Origin: Rachycentron canadum
Taxonomy: Eukaryota > Chordata > Actinopteri > Carangiformes > Rachycentridae
Direction of reading: 5' to 3'
Assembly (NCBI GenBank): GCA_038496675.1
Contig: CM076648.1
Location: 20,146,365 to 20,210,364, forward strand
Length of the DNA: 64,000 nt
Part shown: positions 37,738 through 49,144 of the stretch, in pieces
How the letters are laid out: each line of letters starts with the position of its first letter
Numbering within the stretch: position 1 is the stretch's first letter
Program-made: the position numbers and the translations under genes
Notes under the pieces: generated by a model
Databases searched by the model: none
What the model was told of the DNA's origin: nothing
What the model saw: only the letters and a program-made list of their open reading frames with translations

Positions 37738-39660
37738 CACATGTATTAATGCAGGTCCAGATCTGGTCTTTACAGATCTGAACAGTGGTGACCAGTATAA
37801 TCAGTCCCGCCAACATAGTCGGTGCAGTACGAGCTTTACAACATTCGTCTCCAGATGTATTTGGCATTTTGCAAACATATAAATAGAAAACTGCATATAG
37901 TCACGTGTGCTGTGCAGTAAATGTAAAACGTCTTCATTGGACTGCTCTCTTTTTTCCAGGGAGACATGCTTTAGATATTTATTTTTACACTCTCTGTCCA
38001 TGATTTCACACTCATGATGTAATGTATTTTTAATTCCACAAGTAGCGACAGGCATCTTTTTCTGTATTTGACAGAAAAATTTAATCAATTAATGTTAAGA
38101 TTTCTCTCTAAATCTGCGCTAAAGCTACTATTTAAGTTTGGGATCTATCATAATTATTATTCATAACCGCACAAGCACCAGTAGTTGTGCTATTCAATTA
38201 TTATTTTAACAACTTATCTTTACCTCTTATATTCATCCATTAACCCTAAATCTATGTAGTGCCTTAAGCAACTAAAAAATAATTACCCCTCTGGTTTTTG
38301 TAGGGTATAATATTTTGGCTTTAAGGAAGGATTCCACATCTTGCGTGAGTACTTTAAGGTGGCCTGCAACAGCTTTGAGTCCTGTATTTCTCAGCGTCAG
38401 TTTGGTTCATGTGGATTTTTCGTCTCCCCGTTTTGTTTTGTTCTCGCTCATCATTTCAACTTGATTTTTTAATTCAAGCTGTCACTCAAGGGCGCTCAAA
38501 TCAGCCTGGATGCACCTCGGCAGAAATTCTGATTCAAGTTTTCGTCTTTAAGATGAGGGACGTGTATTAACATGTTTCATTCCTTTTCATCTGCAAATTA
38601 AATATCCAATTTTGTATTATGGGAAATCCTGTGAAGATCTCTTCTAGAAAGATTTAAAAAAAAATAAAAATTTTCCATTTTCTACTCGGGCTTTAACACC
38701 AGAGAAAAAAAATCACAAGGAGAGGGTTGAATACTGAAGGGTAATGTGTGACATTTAAAGATGGAAGGGTGACTTTGTGAATAATGTACCAGAGCACAAT
38801 TTGTATCTAGCTTATAATTGAGATGGTAATATTATAGAGAGCTCTGCATGAAATCAAAAAGGTTGTGATTCTTTTCATTGAAACCAAGGTTGAGTTTTGG
38901 TGTTACACAATGTTCCTTATACGTAGAACATATTTACTAGCCTTGACATCATGTGGCTGGTATTGTTTTCACATTGTGAGTGTTGTTATGTCAAAATGTG
39001 GTTCTGGAGACACCTACTGTACTCAGGAACTACCACACATGCTGTGTTGGGTATTTTGGCAGGTGTTTTTATGCTTGTGGACATTTTTTGTCACTGCAAT
39101 AGCATCACGACATTCAAGATGTAGTCACAAAACTGGTGTTGCTGAGATCAAAATGAAGCCACGTTTGAAAAGCTATGTATGGTCCCTCCCATAGGTGCTG
39201 TAACAATGTAGAAATACTGATACCAAGATAGTCTGTAATTCTGGCATTTGTTACAAAATGAATGACATTACACTCTTAAAGTAATTAACATCTTTAGTTT
39301 TAATGGTAAACAGTCTGACACTCATCAATTTTGTGCTCTAGGCTACATATCAGAGCTGACTGCTGTTGTTGGAGCTTGTTTTCCTTTCGTGTGCAGTATT
39401 TGTTAGGATAGACAGAGAGGGTAGTGATAGGGAGAAGGAGAGATGCATTATTCATACAAATTAGCTGCTGCTACTCTCGTGTAAATCAGCATCCTGCCGT
39501 ATAGGAAATGGAGAAAGACAGGAGATGGAACGTACGATGTCCACTCCTCCCACTGGGCCACAGCATCTGCCTCTGAGAAGCCCAGTGCCAGTTCACCAAA
39601 CATGAAGCATGTGTGAGGCCTTATCTGTTCACCTCTGATGGGCTGCCAAAACTCAAAGCT
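37150..39660. other. Non-coding; T28 homopolymer
   Basis: A T28 run lies at 37707-37734. No gene is recognised; the 109-codon plus-strand open frame at 38865-39194 has hydrophobic stretches but no known pattern and no splice or signal evidence. Confidence 0.5.
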
Positions 39661-39677
39661 AAGGGGACAGCAAAGCA

Positions 39678-39711
39678 CCCCCCCCTCCAACGCCCGCCCC
39701 CCCAACCCCCC
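39678..39711 (-). other. G-quadruplex motif on the minus strand
   Basis: Four C runs on the plus strand (C8 at 39678, C3 at 39693, C7 at 39697, C6 at 39706) are separated by 7, 1 and 2 bases. The complementary strand therefore satisfies the usual G3+ N1-7 quadruplex rule. Confidence 0.8.
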
Positions 39712-39889
39712 AACACTCCTCCTTCACCAGAATCACTGGCCGGCCACTGATATGAGCAACAATTTCCTGTCTGGATGCTGCTTCTTACACACACACGGTG
39801 AAAGGAAACACACACTCACTACAAAAAAGTGTGCACGCACACTCACAGTAACTACGTACTTAGGTATGTATGAAACATGTACACTTGTG

Positions 39890-39937
39890 CACACACACAC
39901 ACACACAGACATACAGATTTTTTTTTTTTTTTTTTTT
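39890..39937. repeat. (CA)9 followed by T20
   Basis: A short CA tract (39890-39907), then ten mixed bases, then a T20 run (39918-39937). Confidence 0.95.
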
Positions 39938-40182
39938 ATCTCCAAAGCATTGGTAGCTTGCCTGAGCTGCAGCAATCTCTTACAGAAAAGGAGATGATTT
40001 TCCAGGCTGAGCCATGTTCCACCAGCTCCTGTAGATTACAATGCAAACGCCACCTCCACCCCCTCCCCCCACTCGATATTGTCTCCATTTTCAACATGCA
40101 CTCCCACTCTTCTATCAGTGAAATTTTCCCTGTTACTCCAAACCTCCATCGTAACACTCTCACTATCATCCCCTGCTGAACT

Positions 40183-40195
40183 GGGGGGGGGGGGG
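40183..40195 (+). repeat. G13 homopolymer
   Basis: An uninterrupted G run. A second G cluster, G4-TT-G10, lies at 40353-40368. Long G runs are rare elsewhere in this window. Confidence 0.95.
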
Positions 40196-40399
40196 TGTCA
40201 TCAGAAAATGGCAGTGATGTGTATCTTGGCTGTTGCAAGGTGGAAGACACACACCTCGTCTAAACCAGCCAGTGACTCTTTAAGCTCTTAGGCAGCACTT
40301 TATATACTGTTCCTCTGTTCATCGCTCTTGTGCCTTCACTGCCCAAGAGGCAGGGGTTGGGGGGGGGGTTGCGTGTCTCAATCTAGTTCAGTAGGTAGT

Positions 40400-41900
40400 G
40401 AGCTGCCCGGGGAGTCAGACATATTCTGGGCTGTCCCAGTGCCAAAATTGTTCCAGTTCACTGGAAGTTCAGCTGCCTAGAAAATTCCTACACTGCACAG
40501 TAAAAACCAGTGAGTGGCATTGTTATCTCTCCTCACAGACTGCAAACAGCACTGCTACGCTTCGATTTCATTTTCATGCAGGGGCAAGGTGGAATAACAC
40601 CAAGTAGACCAGCCCGTCAGACAGCAAACCAACTTTTATTTGCACATGTACAGTTAGAGTTGCATGTGTTTAACTATTTCCATATTTTATTAATTATCAT
40701 TAATGGGACCTCATTTCCTGTTGTATGTCATGGTCATTTTAAAAGGGAAAAACTTAACATACATGTTCCAAATAAAGACTGATTTCCTTTTATATGTATA
40801 AGTTATTAGTCCACAGTGTAATGAGCAAATATATGAATCAGTGTGTGTTGCATGAATGCTGCATAAAACCTGACTGATTGCATTTGTCACCATCAATTAT
40901 TTCATTCATTTATCTTGATGAAGACTCACTGGTCCGCAAAAATGAAAATGACATTAGCTGTTACCGAGGCAAGGACGACACTATTGTCATGTTGTCACTG
41001 TCCTCTCACCTGGAATATTGGTTGTACAACAACAACACTTGTATATGAGGTATTGGAAATTAGAATCAGAGGATGAAATTGAATAGGTTTGATAGGCAAA
41101 CAGAAGGAGCTTTATCATTAGACTGTGTGTCATTAACAACATGGCCCACACTTCCTTTTATAATGCAGCTACAAAGCAGAAGCAGTCCCAAAAAAAAAAA
41201 CAAAAAACTGTGAGTTCTTCACAATACAAGGGTTCACGGCAAACAGTTACACAGTGGCACACAAAATACAATTCAAGCCTAAGTGTGAAGTGCTCCATGC
41301 TAATATGGACTAATTAAAAACATAATGGTCATGTAACCTTTCAGACACACATGTAAACCAACAATAACTGTTCAGAGTTCAGTCACTGATCCTGACGAAG
41401 ATGTTTATTATGTATGTTATAACAGCAGCAACATCAGCAGGAACAACAATAACACCAATAATGTTCTTCTTCTCCTTTGGTCTCTACAGTCGCTGTGTTT
41501 GCTTGTCCCTGTTGTTAAACTGACATCACAACCGTTCACATCCTCTTGATGCAGTTCATTGCCTCCTCAGCGTCCAAACAGACATGTTAGTCTGAAAGAG
41601 AAACATTGGATGTGAAGGAGTGCTCAGTGTCAGTGGTGTACAACTAACAACAACGGCGGACTCGGCATTGAAGACGTACAAGCACAGCGAGACAAAACAC
41701 CGAGCAGACAAGGTGACACACAGTTGGCCTATTTTCTTTTGGACGAGCAAGGTGCTTGGTTAGCTTAGCTTTAGAAATATTTAATGTCCTCTGCTGGCAT
41801 CCGTGTTATTCTTGTTGAACTCGACAGTAAGGGCAGGAAGTACAACAACTCGCAAACTCTTGGTTCACACCTTATTCATACACATAGCCATTTATGTTCA
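40400..41900. other. Non-coding, nothing recognised
   Basis: Chance open frames only. Confidence 0.5.
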
Positions 41901-41906
41901 TATCAT

Positions 41907-41941
41907 ATCATATACTTAAACCTAATGATTAAGTATATGAT
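41907..41941. repeat. 13-bp perfect inverted repeat, 9-nt loop
   Basis: ATCATATACTTAA (41907-41919), loop ACCTAATGA, then TTAAGTATATGAT (41929-41941). It is AT-rich, so less striking than the other hairpins. Confidence 0.9.
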
Positions 41942-41999
41942 TTTTGACCACAGACAAATAGATTTCAAGGCCTGCTCTATCATTATCAGAGCAGATTGT

Positions 42000-43650
42000 T
42001 GCCTTTTCAAATTTATTATGTTAACATTTCATTAGGATTCTGCAGCATCACGGTCTTTTCCATTTGTCTTTGTGGTGTTCTCCCTTCCCAGTATCGAACA
42101 TTTGTCTCCAGTCCATCGTGGGTGAGTCTCTCCTCCTTCCCCACTCTCAGAAACATTAACAGGATTCAACACCACACCACGCCAGTACCAGTATTATCGC
42201 AACTCACTACCTGGTGAGCCCCTGCAAAACAAGCAAAAAAAGCCCTGGTACATATAAATAAGTCTGGCATATTTTAGTTTTCAAGTTCCCGAGAAAAATA
42301 TGCTAGACTTGTTTGCTTAAATGGTATGTTTCATGTTTGGCAGGTGTGCAGTATATAATTGTGGAATTTAAAATGGCATAAACATCTTGTGTTTCTGGCA
42401 ATAAATGATTAATCATTATAATTAAATTGAAAACAAAACAAAATTCATAAGGGCTAATAATTATTACCGAGCACTATAATTCACAAATGACACCAAACAG
42501 CATGGTTTCTAATCAGTTTGTGCAGTAATATCTTAATTACCTTGCCACAGGTATATTTGTCAGTTGTATTACAATGACATTCAAACTGCCTCAACCTATG
42601 AGGAGTGAGGAGACCAGTTTCATGAATGTGGATTCAGTAGCAATCTTGGAGGCCAAATATGCAAAGCAATCTGTTATCCTAGCTTGATCCAGTGAGAGCT
42701 ACAGCAGGAATAACAACTCAACTGACGAACGCATCGGATAAAGACATGAAATGACTGTGTAAACAAAACTGTCTGCCTGTTGTATTGGAGATCCCTGCAT
42801 TTCACAGCCACACACATTTGCAAATAGCAATCACGCACATGCACGGTATCACAAACAGAAATCGTATTGATCAAACCTATGAGATGTAGGCCCATTCGGG
42901 AGTCTCAAGAATGCGCTGTGGAGTCTGTGTCTGGCACTTGTTATGTACATATGCGTGTATTTCACTAGCTGCTAACTCTGCAGTGCCAGTGAGTCTGTGG
43001 CTCTGCAGCAATGTTCAGATGGCAGACCTAAGCCCCAGCCTTTTTTTTTTTTTTTTTCTTTTACAGTTCTTCACACTATAGTGGTAGCAGAGGCTTTGGT
43101 GTTTAAAACCTCATCCTCGCCTCTTAAAACCTTGCTCCTGATTGAATTCTGTTGTTTCACTGAGTGAAAGAGATGGCAGCTTGCCTGTAAAATTGACTTA
43201 CCACTCAGTCAACTTACCACTTCTCTCTGAGAGGCATTTACATCTCCCATTCATAACAGACTCATGGTTTATGTTTAACGAAGCATTAATGGGTAATCAC
43301 CATTCATAAAAGCTTCATTACAGTGTGTCTTTGTGCCATGTTTATTTAAAAACAATAACAAGTCTGTGGAAGAGTGAATGTATCTCGCATTGCTGCAGTC
43401 TGGTGCAGACTAATCAATTATAAAAATGAACAGTACTCAAATCAGGCAGAAAACTGTGCTCAGTTTCAACTCTTTCAAATGCAGGATCCTAAAGGCTGAA
43501 CCGTGAAGACACATCAAAGAGACCTTCATACAAAAATGTGCACTTTACAGATTCCATACACTGGAAAACATGTCCTATTACACATATCACATAGGCTTTT
43601 TATTATATTGTTCTTGATTATCCTGAATTTAATTTCATGCATTTCCTAGC
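42000..43650. other. Non-coding; T17 run
   Basis: A T17 run lies at 43041-43057. Nothing else is recognised. Confidence 0.5.
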
Positions 43651-43662
43651 TTTGCACTTACA

Positions 43663-43699
43663 GTCCATATTCCAACATACATTATGTTGGAATATGGAC
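43663..43699. repeat. 17-bp perfect fold-back, 3-nt loop
   Basis: GTCCATATTCCAACATA (43663-43679), loop CAT, then TATGTTGGAATATGGAC (43683-43699), with no mismatch. The geometry is almost the same as the hairpin at 37107. Confidence 0.97.
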
Positions 43700-44609
43700 A
43701 AAAAGTTCAAAATATTTTACTTTGATTTCATTTCCTCATCAATATCATTCATTGGATTTGAACAACTGAGTGGGGTAAATAAACACACAAATACCAAATG
43801 TGTGTAAATCTAGAGAGCTGCTTGTGTGTGTAGAATAGTATTCAATCTATTTTTAATGTCACAGATGATCAAAACGTGCAGCCCCCACACAGAAACAGGA
43901 CGTCCTACTTGTGATGTCACATACTACCTTAGGTTGTGTGTTAAAAAGTGTGAGGTGCAATACAGCAAGTCATTGGGGCTGCAAGCGTCTGCAGTATCTG
44001 CTGTAATTAAGAGAATTATAAAAAAATGGACTTTGTGCCAGAGCTCACACCACTTAACAAAAAACAATTATTAGGCTGGATTTACTGATGAAGGTAAACA
44101 TTTCATAAAGCATAGATGTCGTTTTAGTTATGTTTTTATGTTACGTTATCTGTATCCACACCTGCCGAAGAAATATCAGAAATATTTTTCCATGGCCACA
44201 GTATAAGATGCACATCTACATTTGAACTGAAGACTCCTTCATACTAAATATTTACAGATTCAACTTCATTCTCCAATAGAAATTTATGAGGCACTTTGGG
44301 AACTCAGTCAGTGATATGCATTTACTTGTAATTCCACAGCTCATGAGAGAACACTAGAAATGATGATTTAAAAAAAAAAAATTCCTCTTGTGTCACTCAA
44401 CATTAAACAAGAAGGTAGAGCTGTAGTCCCAGAAGGTTGATATTGTCAAGGTAGCTTTAAGCTCTGATTGCAGCCAAGCTGTTATTTCCAGAAGGTATCT
44501 GAAGCGTTTCATGCAGTTATATAAACATCTCTTATGCAAAGCTGATGAGGTCTCCCTGGCATCCATCCACTGCAGTTAACTGTCTATCAGTGTAATTACT
44601 ATTCAGGAT

Positions 44610-44628
44610 AAAAAAAAAAAAAAAAAAA
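44610..44628. repeat. A19 homopolymer
   Basis: An uninterrupted A run. Confidence 0.95.
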
Positions 44629-44836
44629 CAGCTGCAAGAGTTTTGGCAGAAAATACTGAAATATTTCTCTTTGAATCAGCATTAGAATAAATGTAACCAG
44701 TTCTACCAAATTATCTACTGCCAGATTTAATGTCTGAGATATAAACTTATTGTATCCAGATTTTCGTCAAGCCTCAACAATGAATATTTTGTCCAAGCAT
44801 GTTGAACTTAAAATATGAGCAGTTGACATATGGTTA

Positions 44837-44880
44837 CCATCCTCTTGTGACATTTGGTATTTTCAAATGTCAGAGGATGG
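44837..44880. repeat. 17-bp hairpin with a 3-nt bulge
   Basis: CCATCCTCT (44837-44845), bulge TGT, GACATTTG (44849-44856), loop of 7, then CAAATGTC and AGAGGATGG (44864-44880). All 17 stem positions pair; only the TGT insert breaks symmetry. Confidence 0.92.
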
Positions 44881-45475
44881 CAAGTGCAACAAACAGCTTG
44901 ATTTGAAAAAACAAAAAAAATAAATAAATAGAAAAAAATACACTTAAGCAGTGTGCAGGACTCAGTGGCTCAGCTGAAATGGTCGCACTTGAGATAGTGA
45001 CAGTATGTGTGCAGCTGTCAGAAGAGACAGAAACACCTCTAACAGGATTACCCTCCTCACTTTCCCGTGGGGAGCTGACCCTGACGGCCATCTTTGATAA
45101 AACTCTGCCACAGCAGTTAAAGCTCAGGAGGGGATATCAGTACCCTGAAAGTGAACACAAGCTACAACATTCATAGTTGTTAACACACACAAAGAACAAG
45201 AGTGGAGTCTATTTTATGGTAAATGCAAAATGTATCCTGGTGCTGAGCACAGTGTACTCCCGCTGCAGTGGGAGAAGCTTCAAGGCCAATCCTTTCCTGT
45301 CTGTGCGCCCTACTACTTGTAAATTCTGAGCTTATACTGTGTCTCTCATCGCTCCGATTTGAATTTGGGCTTTAAAAAAATCTGAGCAGAAATAACTTAA
45401 AAATCACAAAAAAATTTTTGTAGTTAAAATACAAAAAAGTTTTTAAAAAAGTAACGCAAGGTAAGTTAAGGATAG

Positions 45476-45527
45476 CTCCGCCCACCTCAGTCCCTTTTCA
45501 AACCAACCGGAAACTTCATGGCGCCAT
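45476..45527 (+). promoter_or_regulatory. CpG-bearing promoter-like patch
   Basis: Within 52 bases lie a GC-box-like CTCCGCCCAC (45476), an ETS-like CCGGAA (45507) and the palindrome ATGGCGCCAT (45518), which resembles a YY1-type core. This trio is common in TATA-less housekeeping promoters. It lies 1.8 kb upstream of the decayed gene at 47304 on the same strand, so it might be that gene's old promoter. That is inference; no transcript evidence is available. Confidence 0.28.
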
Positions 45528-46346
45528 TCTTGGTGTCGAAAGACTCGAGCAAGTTTCTCCATTGACATTTCAACAGAGGCAACATTTTAGTATAACTTTA
45601 TATTGTTGTTCGGTCACTCCAGCTGGTTTGTATCTAAAAATATCAAATTCCAAATGGGCTACTTTGACCGAGTTCATCTTAAATGTGCGAGAATTAAGAG
45701 TTAATTAAGCTAATCAACAGTGATTAACTGACATCTAATCAAAGCAAGAAGTAAAGCTGCCATTCCTAATGACTGTTTGTTGTTTGCTGACATTTGTTGT
45801 TTTCTTTATAACATCTATAGATTACAAAAAAATAGCTAGTTAGCCAAACTAACTGATGTTAGCTTGACTAGTTATCCATGGCTAATGCTGCATTTGTGAA
45901 TGGGTCATCAAATGGCACAAACAAATAAGTTTTGTATAATTAGTTACACCGTAACCGTTTATTTTTGGCCAGTCGAATTAAATGAATGAGAGGTTTTCAA
46001 CTGCTAAATAACTTTCACAGCGATACACAGTGATATTATGGTCCATTAAAATGACTTACATGAAAACTAGACCAGCGCTAAGGAGGAAAACAAGGACGCA
46101 GTCTCACTGACGAAACACTTAGCTGACAAGAACACAGACATGAAGGAGATGAAGCTAACTTTTGTCCATTAACGCAACATGATCCTCAACCTCCGGCTGT
46201 CCAGCAGCATACTGGCTGACTTTTCACGTTTCAAAGACGTCATAGGTTTGGTGTTCATCTGTCATTACCTTTACAATATCATGATGAATGAATTGTCACT
46301 TAGACAACTACTGTCTAATAATTTTGTTTAGGCTAGGAAACACTGA

Positions 46347-46622
46347 AATTGTCACCCAGCACCCTCACCACAGGCTGAACAGGATTATGTTCAGGCGTTT
46401 GGAGAGGTTGCATCAGTCAAGCTTACGGAAAGGTGGACGACCACATTCAAGAAAAAGTTAATCCATCAATACAGAAAGATTTCATCCATCAGTGAGCTTT
46501 AAGAAGTCCTGCTGGCAGCTGATCCTCCAAAGGATGGCACTGAAGTGGATAACGGATTTGAAAAGCTACTTGCAAGAATACTGTTGTTGTTGTATTGCAC
46601 TCATAGACTTGTAATATATTAA
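46347..46622 (+). pseudogene. Possible decayed coding segment, unknown family
   Basis: One plus-strand frame reads for 91 codons with a single internal stop (TAA, 46500-46502) and ends at TAA 46620. The composition is less AT-biased than the neighbours and the peptide looks protein-like (VKLTERWTTTFKKKLIHQYR; then AADPPKDGTEVDNGFEKLL). A TTTTGTTTAG acceptor-like sequence ends at 46331, but a TGA in the same frame follows at 46344. I do not recognise the family. It lies between the promoter-like patch and the decayed zinc-finger gene and could belong to the same old transcription unit, or be chance. Confidence 0.22.
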
Positions 46623-46949
46623 CAATTTGCATCATGCATAAATATGTACATATCAACATAATAATTAAACTGGAAGGAAATATAAATATAATGTATCTGT
46701 GAAAGCTTTACATTTGGAATTCTGTATATTGAATAAAAACAAGTGAAGTATTTGGCTGAGCTGGTAAGATTTTTAGTGGCAGAGCTAAAAATGTTGCTGA
46801 CATTGCAGATGCACACAATTTTGTTGATGGTCTGCATGTGGTGTTGGGGGTTGGTACAGTCAGCTGACGGTTTTACTGCTGTTCCATCCAATTCCCCGCT
46901 CTGCATCCCAAACAACAAAGCATCTTCTAGTTGTGGAAAAAAGTGTGCA

Positions 46950-46972
46950 TTTTTTTTTTTTTTTTTTTTTTT
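46950..46972. repeat. T23 homopolymer
   Basis: An uninterrupted T run, giving false poly-Phe open frames on the plus strand. Confidence 0.95.
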
Positions 46973-47303
46973 GCTAATGACATTTCAACCATAATAATCT
47001 CTCCAAGTGTGTTTGGAGAGTATCTCAATGTGAGCACTACCAGCTCTCAACCCTTTCTCTTGTCTCTGGAGTCCACCAATTTATCATCATACATCAAGAA
47101 TGCTATAAATTGAACCAACCTCTACTCCCGGTCCTTTTACTGAACAGTTTAAGGCACATTTTTGATTTGGATTAAATGCAATGCCATGCTTCACACAGAC
47201 CACTATGTACAACAATGATGTTGGAAGAGACAAGGAGGGTACTTGTGTTACTAAAGATAGGGTGATGCCTCATGTGAATGCTCGAAATTTCTCCTTGATC
47301 ATC

Positions 47304-48089
47304 ATGAAGTGTTTTGTTTGTCAGGGCTGAGTTAAATAGTTCAAATATGCTTGTTAGGTCTTTATGAGTCCCTGGTACCTGGAAAACATCTTGGCCTTCA
47401 ATGTGCTCAGACTGGGTCTGTGTTTGGTACTTTTTCTAGTTCTAGAAAGCATTTAAACACCAGGCACACTGAGCATAATGAGCAACAGGTTGACATTGAT
47501 GTTAATTTAAGCAGAGCAGGCGAGGCAGCTACAGCTGATGTAACTATTGAGAAAGTCCAATAGAAAGATAGTAGTTGGTGGGCCACTGCTGTCGCACAGC
47601 TCACGGCTGTACGAAGTACATCCACTTACTGTAAATACTTTGCCTCCATTGAAGTGGAGGAATGTTTTTTTTGTTTACTGTTCTTATCTCCACAGGACAG
47701 GTCAAGGAAAGAGCTGAAAGAAGGTCCAGAGATTACTTCCAAATTTGTCAACCAGTGTGTTTTCTGCCAAGTGGATAAAACATCATGATTCAGAGGAGAG
47801 ATGTGACTTCATTATCTGCAGTGAGGAAGCGTTTGAGACACCTGTGTTTTGTAAGATCAAGACTATTGCTGTGTGAAGATGTGTATTGCTCCATGAAAGA
47901 ATGATGGAAACAATGTGTTTTGATCACTGGTACCACACCTTTAAGGTCAGACTGCATTCACACAGACTTCTAAAAGTAATGCAAAAATAAATGAGCTGTT
48001 ATTTCAGACTATTTGATGTTCAAATGAGGTATGGAACATCAGATTCCTCCTTGTATGTTGTTCCACATTATTATTTTATACTGACCTAA
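47304..48089 (+). pseudogene. Decayed C2H2-headed teleost multicopy gene, middle deleted
   Basis: Head: ATG at 47304 opens MKCFVCQ, with a CxxC knuckle (Cys codons 47310 and 47319), then a stop (47328). After a frameshift the reading continues LLGLYESLVPGKHLGLQCAQ then TGSVFGTFSSSRKHLNTRH, a second finger with Cys 47402 and His 47450 and 47465; its second Cys has become Ser (47417). This frame stops at 47561. Tail: 47769-48089 is one frame of 106 codons with two internal stops (47874, 47988), including FDHWYHTFKV and LFDVQMRYGTSDSSLYVVP, ending at TAA 48087. As I recall, a large teleost family of uncharacterised proteins begins with such fingers and ends with a ...FDxQMSYGxxDSSLYxVP-like tail, normally separated by several hundred residues that are absent here. 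Function of the family is unknown to me. The copy cannot make the normal product. Confidence 0.68.
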
Positions 48090-48331
48090 GGTCTGTGTTT
48101 TAAAGTGGGCTTTGTTTTCTCCAAGAAATGTTTTGATATTTTACTTTAAAGTTGTTTTGAGCTGAAAACAAACTTGTTAAATGCATTCCTTATATGATAA
48201 CTTATGTTTTTTTTTTTTTTACCTCTCTTGGTTGTAAAATATCAAGAGCTATTGTATAAAGTTGTTTCAATTTAATTTGACACTACAAAAGTTATGGCTG
48301 AGCATTATTCTCACAAATAGTTCAGAGACAC

Positions 48332-48711
48332 TGTAGTGTTAATGGTTGAAATTTTACTGTTCTCTAAGAGAGTAAAATATCAGCACTTGTTTGTAACATC
48401 AGTTTTATCCTCCATTGTCTTTTAATGACTGTGTTGTTCATGAGCACTGGAATTTAACTCAGTCAGGTAGATTTTTTTTTTTTTTTATCAGAGATGAGTA
48501 CATTTTCAACACTACTGAGAATATTCACTCCCTACAGAGATATTTAACCTCTAGTGTTGAATTAAAATAACATGATACAGTATAAATGAGTGAGAGCCTT
48601 TATTTAAAATTCTTTTTAGAGTTAATTTAACACAGGGCAAGAGTCAAGACTAGTTTTAAATGGGACCAAATACTCATGAATATTGTTCATTTTAACTCTA
48701 TAAGTGTTATT
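48332..48711. repeat. AT-rich DNA with recurring AACACT/AGAGTT motifs
   Basis: The short words AGTGTT/AACAC and AGAGTT/AACTCT recur in both orientations: TAGTGTTAATGG (about 48332), CTAGTGTTGAATTAAA (48551), AGAGTTAATTTAACAC (48618-48633) and TTTAACTCTATAAGTGTTAT (48691). Similar arrays of these words are a familiar diverged repeat in fish genomes. It directly follows the decayed gene and may be part of the same old insertion. Confidence 0.4.
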
Positions 48712-48869
48712 GGAACTATGCAAAAAGAGTGGCTTCTATATAAGTGACAGTAATGTTGACAGTTCCCTGATGTTTGCATGTTCTGTGTACATCAGGTATA
48801 TTATATTTGTTATTATATATCACATTTAAAGGATGTTTGCTACATTAGTGATGGTGCTACTTGTGATGG

Positions 48870-49142
48870 TGTGTTGAACGCTGGGAATTATTTTTGTAGA
48901 AGGTAAAGCACCTTGGATTTACAGCCCCCAGCCTTAGAAAGTGAATGCAAAGAATTGCAGGAGTCTTACAAAAGGAAATCTGGGCTGCAGCCACATCTCG
49001 CAGGGTATCAAGGTCTGCCCTGCAACTCTGTACGGTGTCCTCCTGAATCTAATTTGCATGACAATGATGTCGGATACAAAAATCCTTAAACGGTTGTTGA
49101 ATAAAAGTGGAAATTGACAAAAAAAAAAAAAAAAAAAAAAAA
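48870..49142 (+). other. Sequence ending in AATAAA + A24 (retrocopy-like tail)
   Basis: AATAAA at 49100-49105 is followed 13 bases later by an A24 run (49119-49142), the layout of a polyadenylated transcript copied back into DNA. The 230 bases before it are GC-richer than average and include a perfect ATTTGCAT octamer (49052). No reading frame or target-site duplication was recognised, so this may be a non-coding or SINE-like retrocopy, or coincidence. Confidence 0.3.
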
Positions 49143-49144
49143 GA

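Noticed and set aside
37107..43699. Perfect hairpins as microRNA precursors
   Set aside because: Stems of 17-18 bp with 3-nt loops are too short and too tight for Drosha/Dicer substrates.
46743..46994. 83-codon plus-strand frame with a hydrophobic, signal-peptide-like start
   Set aside because: Runs into poly-Phe from the T23 tract, lacks a mature domain and overlaps an equally long minus-strand frame.
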